Source of the DNA: Conidiobolus incongruus B7586
Taxonomy: Eukaryota; Entomophthoromycota; Entomophthoromycetes; Entomophthorales; Conidiobolaceae
Direction: 5' to 3'
Length of the DNA stretch: 38,829 bases
Assembly (NCBI GenBank): GCA_000697335.1
Contig: JNEM01010205.1
Span: 1-38,829 of the forward strand
This document shows positions 1 through 10,400 of this stretch, piece after piece (position 1 is the stretch's first letter; the number at the start of each line of letters is the position of its first letter). Under the pieces are notes generated by a model. It searched no databases. It was not told the DNA's origin and saw nothing but the letters and a program-made list of their open reading frames with translations. Both the position numbers and the translations under genes were made by a program.

Positions 1-361
1 GAACACCAGGAATATCACCAACGGCCTTACCGCGACGACCGAAACCAGAAATCAAAACTTCGTCGTTTTCATCGACATAGTTCAAACAACCATCGTTGGG
101 GACGAAAGCAGTGATCTTTTTACCATTCTTGATCAATTGAACACGAACACACTTACGAATAGCGGAGTTAGGTTGCTTGGATTCAACACCGATCTTTTCC
201 AAAACAATTCCCTTAGCGTGAGAAGAACCACCGAAGGGAGAAGATTTGAAAGCGGTACCTAAGGCACGCTTCTTATAAGCCTTATCAGCCCAACGTTGGT
301 CACGACGGTGAGTGCGCAATTTACGAGCGGCCTGAATTCCTCTTGGTTTTCCTTTACCCAT
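1..361 (-). CDS. RPS23: 40S ribosomal protein uS12 (RPS23), copy 1, 3'-truncated by window edge
   Basis: This is the small-subunit decoding-centre protein uS12. The ATG is at 361-359 on the minus strand, and 120 codons are visible of a family length of about 143-145. The family-typical [10 protein letters not shown] segment, where the conserved proline sits on the decoding loop, is present, as are [13 protein letters not shown] and the [12 protein letters not shown] stretch. The N-terminus reads MGKGKPRG, as I recall it in yeast. The gene is intronless in the visible part and far more GC-rich than its surroundings, as expected for a highly expressed gene. A second complete copy lies at 21031-21468 in the opposite orientation. 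The two are identical over 238 nt and differ only near the 5' end. The stop codon lies outside the window. Confidence 0.97.
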   Translation of the reverse strand, partial: MGKGKPRGIQAARKLRTHRRDQRWADKAYKKRALGTAFKSSPFGGSSHAKGIVLEKIGVESKQPNSAIRKCVRVQLIKNGKKITAFVPNDGCLNYVDENDEVLISGFGRRGKAVGDIPGV

Positions 362-713
362 TTTGTTGGATATTTAGTTTAATTAATTGATATAATAACC
401 AATTTAAAAAAGGGAGTGTTAGACAAAAATTTGGGATTTATCAAAAGGTTTAAATTAATATATTCAGAATTGTGGGATTAAAATAATTTGGGAAATTTGA
501 AAATAGAATATGAAAATAAATAAAAAAAATATAAAAATTAGAAAAAAAGCATAAAATATTTTTGGAGAAAATTAAAAGAGTATGAAAAGAAAAAGAAAAA
601 GAAAAATAATGAATAATGAATAATAAATAATTAATAAAGTAAAAATAGAGAGATATTTCTAATCTTAACTTTTAATAAGAGCAATTTCGATAATCTTTTA
701 GTTCAAGTGATAT
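362..713. other. RPS23 copy 1 upstream region, no gene
   Basis: This is AT-rich sequence with long purine runs (GAAAAAGAAAAAG-type around 575-610) between the RPS23 start and tRNA-Phe. It presumably holds the RPS23 promoter. I see no convincing TATA box and no coding signal. Confidence 0.5.
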
Positions 714-720
714 GCTGCTT

Positions 721-763
<43 letters not shown>

Positions 764-786
764 GTGTTCAATCCACGGTGGTGGCA
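714..786 (+). tRNA. tRNA-Phe (GAA)
   Basis: A 73-nt cloverleaf can be drawn. The acceptor strand GCTGCTT (714-720) pairs with TGGTGGC (779-785), and the discriminator base is A786. The D arm and A box are TAGCTCAGTTGGGAGAGC. The anticodon stem TCAGA/TCTGA closes the loop CTGAAGA, giving anticodon GAA. The T arm is CCGTG-TTCAATC-CACGG. There is no intron. TTTT follows at once (787-790), a Pol III terminator. The acceptor stem is unusually weak, with several G-T wobbles and a T-T at its base. Confidence 0.93.
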
Positions 787-992
787 TTTTACTATTTTTC
801 TTGGTATCAATATTTTTACTTTACATATTATAATTTTTTCAAAATCGTTTATTAATCAAAACAAATAATTTAGTTGATATAATTATAAAAATATTTCAAT
901 TAATTCAATCATTCTTCATATTTTAATTTGAAGAACCCTTGAATAATGAAAAATTATATATTTCCGGCTTTAAGCTCCAGATTTGATATTAA

Positions 993-2546
993 TTAAAAAG
1001 TTGAATAATTAGGGTTTTGGTTCATCTGAGGCGTCCACATTGGATAAGTTATTGATTCGGTTCCTGAAGCGACCAATAATTGTCCGCTGGGATTATTCTG
1101 AGGCTGGGAGTCAGCTGCACGATTTTGCATTGCAGGAAGTGGTTCGTACATCGAAAGCATAGTTTCCATCTGCTGACCTTGGAGTTGTTTCTGTTGTTGC
1201 TGAGCTGCTACCTGAGCTTTCTGCTGTTGAATCTGTTCGCGCTGTTGCTGCTGCTGGACTTGAAGCCCATTTTCGATAATTTGTTGATTTGTTTGAAGAT
1301 ATGCGTTATAGAGTGCAGATAGAGCGGATGTTGTAATAGTATTTGGATTAGGTTCATTGATTAATGTTGGAGACTGTGGTTGAGATGATGCTGGAGTAAA
1401 GGAAGGAACCGGCGCCAATGTTGGAAGGGGATTTGATGGTAAGGCTTGAATCAGAGGAGTGGACTGAGGTTGGGGCTCAGCTGTAGGAACACCGGGAGTT
1501 GATGCTGCAGACAACGATTGAGAGCCTGATTGAGCATCATCTACAGCAAAAACACTGCTCCATTCAACTTCTTCTGATCCCATCATTGGAGGTATCATAG
1601 GAATGAAAGTTGGACCCTGAGGAGTGTTTTGAATGATAACTATTACTGGTTCCGAGGTGCTTTTAGTAGATTCGCTTTGGCCACCAATTCTATCGTCTTT
1701 ATCATCATCATCTTCTTCTTCAACCTGGTTTTCATGTGGATTTCTACTAGGCCTTGGACGCATATTAGCAGAATGTAATGGGAAGTGAGAAGCCACGGCC
1801 ATTGGGTGATGAATATGTGCACTAGGTTTAGGCAAATCTTGTGTAACTACAACAGTTTTAGTAACAACATATACTGGGCACTTTTCTGAATAAATTCCAA
1901 CGGGAATCATATTTATATCGTTATCCCATTCGATATCTTCATCTTGGGTAATCAATCCAGAAGCAGGATGACTGAAAGGTAGTGCGGTAGGTCCAGGCAT
2001 TGCAGGATGGATATTCACTCTAGGTGCATACGAAGTTGGAACTGGATAGTCATAAGGTTTGGAGTATTCAGGGTAGTCAAAATTGATATGCTTGTGTGCG
2101 CTGCCTCTGACTTCTTGAACTTCATCTTCAGGCTCAACTAATAAGATATTAGGGGCATTATGGGGTCTTGATGACATTGAATTTGAGTTGATACTAAATT
2201 CCGATTCAGAATCTAGAGGAATTTCAGAATCTAAAGATTCCAGATCACTATCCAGTGTTTCAACAGAAATCAACCTTGGGGAATGGTCTATATCTCCAGT
2301 GACCAAATGATAAGTTTCTAACTCATAATCCGATTCTTTGGGGAATGGATAATTTGATTCAGAGGAGCGTGCACGAGGTCTCGAATCCTCAGATTGTTCT
2401 GAGGAAGCTTTCAACGAACTTAATTTTGGTCTTTCTTGGTGAGGATCTAGTTCTACCATTGAGGTACTTCTCATATCACTATCAATAATCATCACTCCAA
2501 ATAGTGAGTTTATCAGGCTCAATCGAATAAGTTGATTAATTATCAT
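993..2546 (-). CDS. Unrecognised Gln/Pro/Ser-rich protein, possibly secreted (517 aa)
   Basis: A single-exon 517-residue protein that I do not recognise. Residues 1-22 are hydrophobic after a short start (MIINQLIRLSLINSLFGVM) and could be a signal peptide or membrane anchor. Residues about 30-130 are rich in Ser, Glu and Asp. A CPVYVVTKTVVVTQ stretch near residue 225 contains the only obvious beta-prone hydrophobic segment. An acidic run EEEDDDDKDD follows near residue 277. The C-terminal half is Pro/Ser/Thr-rich with a Gln-rich block (about residues 425-465). Most of the chain should be disordered. The first ATG follows a TATA box (2616-2623) by about 70 nt, which supports this start. An extracellular or wall role is inferred only from the N-terminus and composition. 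A nuclear Gln-rich factor is the alternative. Confidence 0.75.
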   Translation of the reverse strand: MIINQLIRLSLINSLFGVMIIDSDMRSTSMVELDPHQERPKLSSLKASSEQSEDSRPRARSSESNYPFPKESDYELETYHLVTGDIDHSPRLISVETLDSDLESLDSEIPLDSESEFSINSNSMSSRPHNAPNILLVEPEDEVQEVRGSAHKHINFDYPEYSKPYDYPVPTSYAPRVNIHPAMPGPTALPFSHPASGLITQDEDIEWDNDINMIPVGIYSEKCPVYVVTKTVVVTQDLPKPSAHIHHPMAVASHFPLHSANMRPRPSRNPHENQVEEEDDDDKDDRIGGQSESTKSTSEPVIVIIQNTPQGPTFIPMIPPMMGSEEVEWSSVFAVDDAQSGSQSLSAASTPGVPTAEPQPQSTPLIQALPSNPLPTLAPVPSFTPASSQPQSPTLINEPNPNTITTSALSALYNAYLQTNQQIIENGLQVQQQQQREQIQQQKAQVAAQQQQKQLQGQQMETMLSMYEPLPAMQNRAADSQPQNNPSGQLLVASGTESITYPMWTPQMNQNPNYSTF

Positions 2547-2615
2547 GATTCAAAAATAAATTAATAGAATAGATGGGGAATTAAATTATCAACAATGAAG
2601 TAACTAAAGAGTCAG

Positions 2616-2623
2616 TTTATATA
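2616..2623 (-). promoter_or_regulatory. TATA box of the Gln-rich protein gene
   Basis: TATATAAA on the minus strand, followed by CTGAC, lies 70 nt before the ATG at 2546. The two Asn/Ser-rich secreted protein genes have their TATA boxes at nearly the same distance. Confidence 0.5.
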
Positions 2624-4562
2624 CAAGTTAGCCATATTAACAACAGTATCAAATCATGTAAGAAGAAATTTACTTGACATATGCAACGTTACTACTAGAT
2701 CTTTTATAAACTTTGAAACGATTAACATCAAATTTAAAACGTTACCAAATCTCTAAATCAAATTCAAGTCATCAACAACTGAAACTCAAGGTTACTGCTT
2801 TTTCAGTGATTTTAATTTGATTCAAATTAAGCTTACTCCAATTACCCTTAATATGGTAACTCTAAGCTCAAATTTATGGTTAATTCTAATTCGAAACTGA
2901 TTTTCTGATACACCCAAGAAAAATATTCCTAATAATGATTCATAAAATGCTGTGTAAAATTATCAAAACAAACATTTATTGATATATTATTATAAATTTT
3001 AATAGTATTTGAGTATTAAATATTTTTATGATTTTATTTAATCATTAATATTTAGAGGTAGACTTAAATGTTTCAAATCAAATAGTACTTTTGACTAATA
3101 TTCATTATAGTTAATCAGAATAAAATTAATTAGATTTTTACTAATTAATTACTATCACTGTCATATATCATAAGTGTTTTGAGCCCGTTGAATTAAATTA
3201 ACTAATTATATAAGTAATAATGTATACAAAATACTATGTATCTCAAAACAAGTTTTTGATACGATTATATTTTAATAGAGAAATTATTTTAAAAACTTTT
3301 AGAATTTGAATAAATAATTTTGCTTAAAAATTATCAAAATAATTAAAATTTGGAAATATATATGTATATTAATTAAATTTTCAATTTTAATATTGAATAG
3401 TAAATATGGAAATCTGAATAATTAACTCCAATGTTATTAAATAATTCCTTTACAAGATAATTACTTTATTATTATACTACCTTTGAATGAAGAGATCATT
3501 AATTGAAAATTGTATATTACTAATATCATTAATATAATTGATAATGATGTTGATTTGTTAATATATCAATTGACTTTTATTTTAATAGAAATCTATCAAA
3601 AGGAAAATTATGTTTTGATGCTTATATGCATCACCTATATTAATTTGTATTACATATATGATCTTTATACGTGTTGATTAATAGAATTAGTATCTACTGA
3701 ATTGAAAATATTACTCTATAATTTATTTTACTATTAATGTTTTAATTGTATCAAATCAAAATTTTAGCCAATCAATGTTAATATTTGCTATTATAAAGTT
3801 AATAATGTGCTTTTCGCAAAATTTATATCTAGAATAATCCATTAGTCATTTAGTGGATAAACATTAAATAGTTAAATTTTTTAAACTATAAATTATAATA
3901 TCTTTTTCCATTCATAGCTAATGCTTATTGAAGGATGAATCTGATTTTTAGAAAATTAATAATACAAGTTTATATTGTTACGATATTAACATAAAAATAA
4001 ATTGAGTGTTATAAAGTAAACGCAATAGGAATAATTGATTTTTTTATTTATTCTTCAGACTAAAATTTGTTGAAAGTATCAAAATATGATGATTATTGAA
4101 AAATAGCAATATAATATTTTTTCAAATAAACAAAACTCTTATTGATAATTTATTCAAATTTTGAAATTAAATATCTAAAAATAAAATTGGACTAATTATA
4201 GAAAGCGTAAATATTAGTATTATTGATCTAGTGTATAGATAAAATTTTAAATGGTATATAAGTATTAATCAATTTATAGTAGATTTTTTATATATTCAAT
4301 TTAGTTTACAAAATTTGATAGAATTTTCATATTTTTTGAAATGGCAGACAATATTTTAATTGATATTGAACTACTATCCTTATATAGAGTCATTATAGTG
4401 TTATAAATGTAAATTATCTTAAATAATCATAAAATATTGAAATACGCTTTTAGATGTGACTGCTTGTTGAATGTGATCATCCAAAACCCACAATTAAATA
4501 TTTAATAAATTTAAATTTATAGTCACATTTAACAAACACCAAATGTACATAATAAATTTAAA
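2624..4562. other. AT-rich intergenic region, no gene seen
   Basis: About 1.9 kb of very AT-rich DNA lies between two divergently transcribed genes. Stops are dense in all frames. I see no tRNA, repeat array or GC-rich island. Promoter elements of the F-box gene presumably lie at the right end, but none is clear. Confidence 0.6.
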
Positions 4563-5795
4563 ATGTCAAAGAATGCAAATCAACATCCATTATTTATTCC
4601 TAATGTTATTAATACAATCGCCGATTACTTACCCTATTCTGATATTAAACAATTTCGATTAATTTGTAAATTTTGGAATTTTACACTTGTTCAGCTGATA
4701 AGCAGAAATATTCGATTTAATTTAAAACCCAATATTTCTTATATAACCGAAGGCAAGTTACTAACTTTAAAGTCGCTCAGTTTAAACTTTGTAGAAGATT
4801 TGAGAGGTTTAGCATCCGGCATTCAAAGTTTAAAAGGCGAAATTTGGGTGAGTAAAACTATTTTCTTCAAGCTAAACAGTTATTATTCTCAGTTAGTACA
4901 TTTGGATTTATCTCCTCCTTTAAATTGCATGGAAGAGCTTCACACCTGTTTGTCCATGCTGGAGCGTTTAAAATCATTGACTATACGACACAATTACCTT
5001 ACTCAGAGCTTGAAAACTAGCGAATGTAAATATTATAACTTGCCTCCTAAAATATCACAAATTGTGATCGAATATTCTTCTTGCAGCTTTCTATCATATT
5101 TTCCCAACCTTTCTAATTGCTCAAATCTTGAAGCATTTAGTTTAATGATCCATTGTACTATCCAAAACAAGCTTGAACTTCCTTTTAAGCAACTAAATTC
5201 AGTCAAAGCATTTACAACTAACCAAATTGCACATAAATTATCGAACCAGTTAAGCTTATTATTTCCAAGTCTTGAATTTCTGAAAATCATAGGCAAATGT
5301 CCATCTGAGCAAATTCTTGATAAATTAACCCAAAACCATACCAAGCTCAGTCAATTTCATTACGATTCTCACCTTAGTTTCAACTCCTGCATTCTAGCCA
5401 TCAGCAAGTTCAAAGAGCTGTCAGAATTAAAATTAAACTGCAAACTGCAATTTAATCAACTCCAATCGATAGCTTTATATTGCCACCGCTTAAAAAAATT
5501 TCAATTCACAATTATTGACTTCTCTAATCCAGTTTGTCAATTATTCGAGCACGAGTTCATGAGTTTAGAGTATTTAGATATATCCAACTGTGAATTTAAA
5601 TGGAATTTGAATAATCGCTGGAAATGTTATAATACAATTAAGATAATCAAATTGAAAGAATTAGTTGATCTAAAATTGATCTTTTGGTTCTTACATTTAT
5701 CTTATTTATATATTGATAAAGTTAAAATAAGTCAAGTACATGCTATAAGATCGAAATTAAATTATTTAAAATTTTATTATAAAAAATTAATTTAA
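4563..5795 (+). CDS. F-box protein with degenerate leucine-rich repeats (410 aa)
   Basis: Residues about 8-45 form an F-box: HPLFIPNVINTIADYLP is followed by the spaced Leu/Ile and CKFWN pattern. F-boxes of this kind bind Skp1 in SCF ubiquitin ligases. The remaining 360 residues carry irregular leucine-rich units (for example LVHLDLS, LESLTI-like and LEYLDISNCEF segments about 25-30 residues apart), the usual substrate-binding solenoid of FBXL-type proteins. The gene is intronless with modest codon bias. The first in-frame ATG opens the frame and gives a complete F-box, so I accept this start. The substrate cannot be inferred. F-box/LRR genes often form large families in fungi, and no relative is seen in this window. 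Confidence 0.85.
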   Translation: MSKNANQHPLFIPNVINTIADYLPYSDIKQFRLICKFWNFTLVQLISRNIRFNLKPNISYITEGKLLTLKSLSLNFVEDLRGLASGIQSLKGEIWVSKTIFFKLNSYYSQLVHLDLSPPLNCMEELHTCLSMLERLKSLTIRHNYLTQSLKTSECKYYNLPPKISQIVIEYSSCSFLSYFPNLSNCSNLEAFSLMIHCTIQNKLELPFKQLNSVKAFTTNQIAHKLSNQLSLLFPSLEFLKIIGKCPSEQILDKLTQNHTKLSQFHYDSHLSFNSCILAISKFKELSELKLNCKLQFNQLQSIALYCHRLKKFQFTIIDFSNPVCQLFEHEFMSLEYLDISNCEFKWNLNNRWKCYNTIKIIKLKELVDLKLIFWFLHLSYLYIDKVKISQVHAIRSKLNYLKFYYKKLI

Positions 5796-7373
5796 TAAAT
5801 AGCATTTATATATCCAATTATAAATTAAATTAATATCATATTCATTATTGTATTTACTTTTTTATACATTTAATTGAAATTAATATCAAATTATATTAAA
5901 AAATCTTGAGATAGTTTTTTATTATATTTGAGTAGATAAAAAATTCTAATTTCTATTTTATTAGATTAATGTTAATCTTTTTTAATTTGATAGTTACTTT
6001 TGATATGATTATAATAAATTAATGAGAACTTGACAAAAAGAATTAACTAATTATGTTATCTTCATTGGTCAATTCTTCGTAAACATAGAGATATATTAGT
6101 TTAGAGTATCAGTTTTTTTCAATATGTTTTGTAAATAATGCTATTTTATCGATGGTTTTGACAATATTCAACTGAATTTTGAATATTCTCTTAATCTGCC
6201 TATATATTAACCTTAATTAGAATAAAAATTGTATTTTTAACAAATCGAAATCTTTCAATATTTTTCTTTATCATATGCTTACTCCTCAAGCCACTTAATT
6301 TTAATATATTCAAATGAATTTATATTAGAATGAATATGAAAAGAATATATTGGATAAATTGGTTTTTTAGAATTCAGTTTTGTTATAGATATTTTGTAAA
6401 ACCAAATATTTTTTGTTAATTCATATTTTTTATATTAAAACCTTCAATAATGGTTATTTAAACATTATATAGGTATTCATTTTAATTATCGCTCTATTAT
6501 ACTCTCTATTGTCAATATTTTAACCCATTTTTTGTCAAATCAAGTCATTTCAATTGAGATAATGATGAATTTAAAATCTAATAAAAATTTGTAACATGTC
6601 ATTTAAAAATTTGATTAATTCGAAAATTAGTTTATCTGAATATCAATCAAATAACTAAAATTTATCTTACAAATAAAATCATATTAAACAAGTTTGTGTT
6701 ATGACAATCTGATGATATAATATCTGAATGATCAATCATTTGAATTGCTAAAATTTAGTGTAGGAATATAATATCATCATTTTATACTTTTTTACTGTTT
6801 TTTATAAATTTGATTCATATGTAAGAAATCCATGATAGCTGAATATTTTAGTATTTAAAATATTTATTATATTATCTAATAAATAAAAATAACAATTGAT
6901 TATTTTATCTATTTAATCTTATATCAATTATTAAATCTATAATTAATTCAGCAATTTTTTATCTACTGATCCATAATATTGAATCAAATAAATAATTTTA
7001 TTGTAAAATAATTACAAATTCTAAATTTAATTTATAAAAAGTAGCTAATATAAATATATCAATGTTAAAAATTAAATATTAAATTTAATTAATTGTATAT
7101 AGTATAATATATTTTAAAATATTAATTCCTTTAAATATAAGTATTTATCAAAGACTAAATGAATTAAAATTTTTAAAATAGTAATTAATTTATTCTCATT
7201 CAATTTGAACAAAAATTGATATTAATTCAAACAGATAAGATTGAATTGAGAGAAATGACTTGAAAATGTCCTCATAGTGTTGTGATCTGATTAATGATTG
7301 GGATAATTAAGGACGTTAATGGAATATTAGTTGCTGAAAATAAATCAAGTGGGAATGGTGGGATGGATTTAGA
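5796..7373. other. AT-rich intergenic region, no gene seen
   Basis: Extremely AT-rich sequence between the F-box gene and the kinase-subunit promoter. No open frame, RNA gene or repeat array is supported. The last 130 nt (from about 7240) become more GC-rich and are likely promoter sequence. Confidence 0.6.
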
Positions 7374-7381
7374 TATAAAAG
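7374..7381 (+). promoter_or_regulatory. TATA box of the phosphorylase kinase subunit gene
   Basis: TATAAAAG, a consensus TATA box, sits 117 nt upstream of the ATG at 7498 in a locally GC-richer stretch. Confidence 0.6.
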
Positions 7382-7497
7382 GGGTAACTCAATTGAACGA
7401 ATTTTAAAAACAGTCGTTTTTCAAATATTAAATCCACTTTGCATTCTTAATAAATTATCTAATTACTCTCTTTGAGTAACTTTTGCTTTGTTCAAAT

Positions 7498-10400
7498 ATG
7501 GTGAATGCTAATTATTACAGGAGATCCAGTGGAAGGATCAATAAAGAGCGGTTGGATTATTATTACAGAGCTATCAATACTATTATTTTATCAAGACAAA
7601 ACCCCAGTTCTGGTCTCATTCCTGCATCTGTGGCTGTTACTACTCATGGTGATTACCGTGATGCTTGGGTTAGGTATGTATTAATTTTTAATATTTTTTA
7701 TATTATTCTTACAGCTTCATAGAGATAACGTGTATTCTATTCTTGCCGTGTGGGGTTTAGCTTTAGCGTATCGTCGCATCGATGATGATGATGGAAGAGC
7801 TTGTAATATAATTAATTATTCAACTTGATTTATAATAATAATAATATTATTATTATTTTCTTTATAGATGAATTAGAGCATTCAGTTGTTAAATTAATGA
7901 GAGGCTTATTATTTGCTATGATGAGACAGGCTCATAAAGTTGAAAAATTTAAATATTCTCAATCTCCTATGGATTCTTTACATGCTAAATATAATACTAA
8001 TACTGGTGATACTGTAGTGGGCGATTCGGAGTGGGGTCATTTACAAGTTGATGCAACTAGTATATTTTTACTTATGTTGGCTCAAATGACTGCTTGCGGG
8101 ATGCATATTATTTATACTTTGGATGAAGTTGATTTCATTCAAAATTTAGTATTCTATATTGAAAGAGCTTACAGGTAGGATAATATATTTCTTTTCAGTT
8201 GATATTTTTCTAATTTTATTAGAACTCCTGATTATGGTATTTGGGAAAGAGGAAATAAAATTAACCATGGTCAACCTGAATTAAATAATTCATCTCTTGG
8301 TATGGCCGTAGCAGCACTTCAAGCAATTGATGGTGTTAACCTCTTTGGTTCTAGAGGAGGCCCATCTTCAGTAAGTAAATATAAGTATATTCTTTTAATT
8401 TATATTAATTTTATTCTAGTCTATTCACGTACTTCCTGATGAAATTACCCGTAATCATAATACTTTACACAACTCTCTTCCTCGTGAATCCCATTCAAAA
8501 GAAATTGATGCTGCTCTTCTCTCCATTATTGGGTTCCCTGCTTTTGCTGTAAATGATCCTGAATTATTAGAACGTACTCGAAATGACATCATCACCAAAT
8601 TAGGCGGAAAGTACGGTTGTAAAAGATTTTTAAGGGATGGTCATCAAACTGTTGTTGAAGATACTTCACGATTACATTATGATCCTAATGAATTGAAAAT
8701 TTTTGAAAACATTGAGTGTGAATGGCCTTTATTCTTCACATATCTAATTTTAGATGGTCTCTTCAATAATGATGAAGAAATGGTAGAAACTTACTCCGAT
8801 CTTTTGGAGCCACTGTTGATTGATTCTACTACTGTAGGGGGATTAAATGAGATCAGTGACTCAGCTGATTATTCTTTCGAACGCTCTGCAGCCAACTCAA
8901 GAGCCACGTCCATGTCACCTCGTCGTCCAGATGATCGCTTTTATCTTGTACCTGAACTGTATTATGTTCCTCAAGATAAGATTGAAGCTGAAAGAAAGAA
9001 CCCCAATTCTCAAATTCGTCTTCCCAATGACAATATTCCTTTAGTTTGGGCCAACTCTTTATATTTCCTTAGCTGTTTAATTCGCGAAAATCTTTTAGAA
9101 ATTTCTCAGATTGATCCTTTGGGTAGAAGATTTAACCCAAGACATTCTATCAGTGAAAATACCATTGTTCAAGTTGTATTATTATCAGAAAACACCAAGC
9201 TGCAGCAATACCTTGCAACCCTGGGTTTAGAGACCCAAACTGTAGATCAAATTCAACCCATTACCATTTGTCATCCCTCAGCTCTTAGAGAAGTCTATAC
9301 TCATTTGGGAGCCAACTCTAAGCTTGGTTTGTCTGGCAGACCTCCTCGCCCTATAGGTACTATGGGAACATGTCGCCTTTATCGAGCTCAAGGAAACATG
9401 TATGCTTTTACACCTCACTTTATGGATATGGAGCATTTCTATCTTTCTAGTGACAATAACTACTTGATTTCTGTTTTTGAACAAGAACTACAATTTGTTC
9501 AGAATAATTGGTTCTATAGTGGTCGTCCTACTATGACCGTAATGTTGACTGAAAGCATGATCATTCCTAATGGTCACGATAGCAACAATAATAACTGGCA
9601 CTTTGGTACCAATGAAGCTCAGGCTTTATTAGAATTTATGATGAAATTGAAGACAGGTTACGTCAATGGTATTAGAGTTAGATTAGGGTACATTAACGAA
9701 ATGGTGAATACCAGTTGCATTACTAGCTTAGATTTCCTTGCTTCTAAAGTAGATGTTGACTGGGTTGGTATCCTTCGTAATACTAAGTCTCACAGAAAGG
9801 GCACTCGTTTGAGACCAACCTCTGACAAGAGTTTACGTCGTAGTTCTTCAGGCTTTTTTGTCGGTACTGGTCTTAAAACTCCTATTGCTCGTACTGAAAG
9901 CCAAGATTATTTTGGAGTGTTTTCTAGAGACAACAAGCTCCAAGATCACTTTAATAGCCAAAATTCTGATATTTCTGAAGAGCAATCTGACGATTCATCT
10001 AATGAGGAATCTAAAATGCTCAATTTATCCTTAGGCGACCCATCTCAGGTACCCCAAGCTATCTCAGCTCTCTCCACTTCTAAAAACTTATTCGATCAAG
10101 TCGACTTAGTCCACTATCTATATTCATGTCATGGATTGAACTATTATATCGATCCGTTATCAGCCACTGTTGATGCTTTATTAGAAGAAATCTATACTAA
10201 GGCAACCAATTTGAAATTATGGTCGGTGGTTAGACAAGCTGCTGGCTTACTGCAAAAAATGACCAATTCTCTTACCATTAACTTGACAGATCTTGTCATT
10301 CGTCAAAAGATGGTTACTGTTGGAGAAGGTGAAGCTGAGCAAGTTTTACGCACAGGTTTGGGACCTGAAGGTCTAAAGAATCTTATTTACTCTGCATGTA

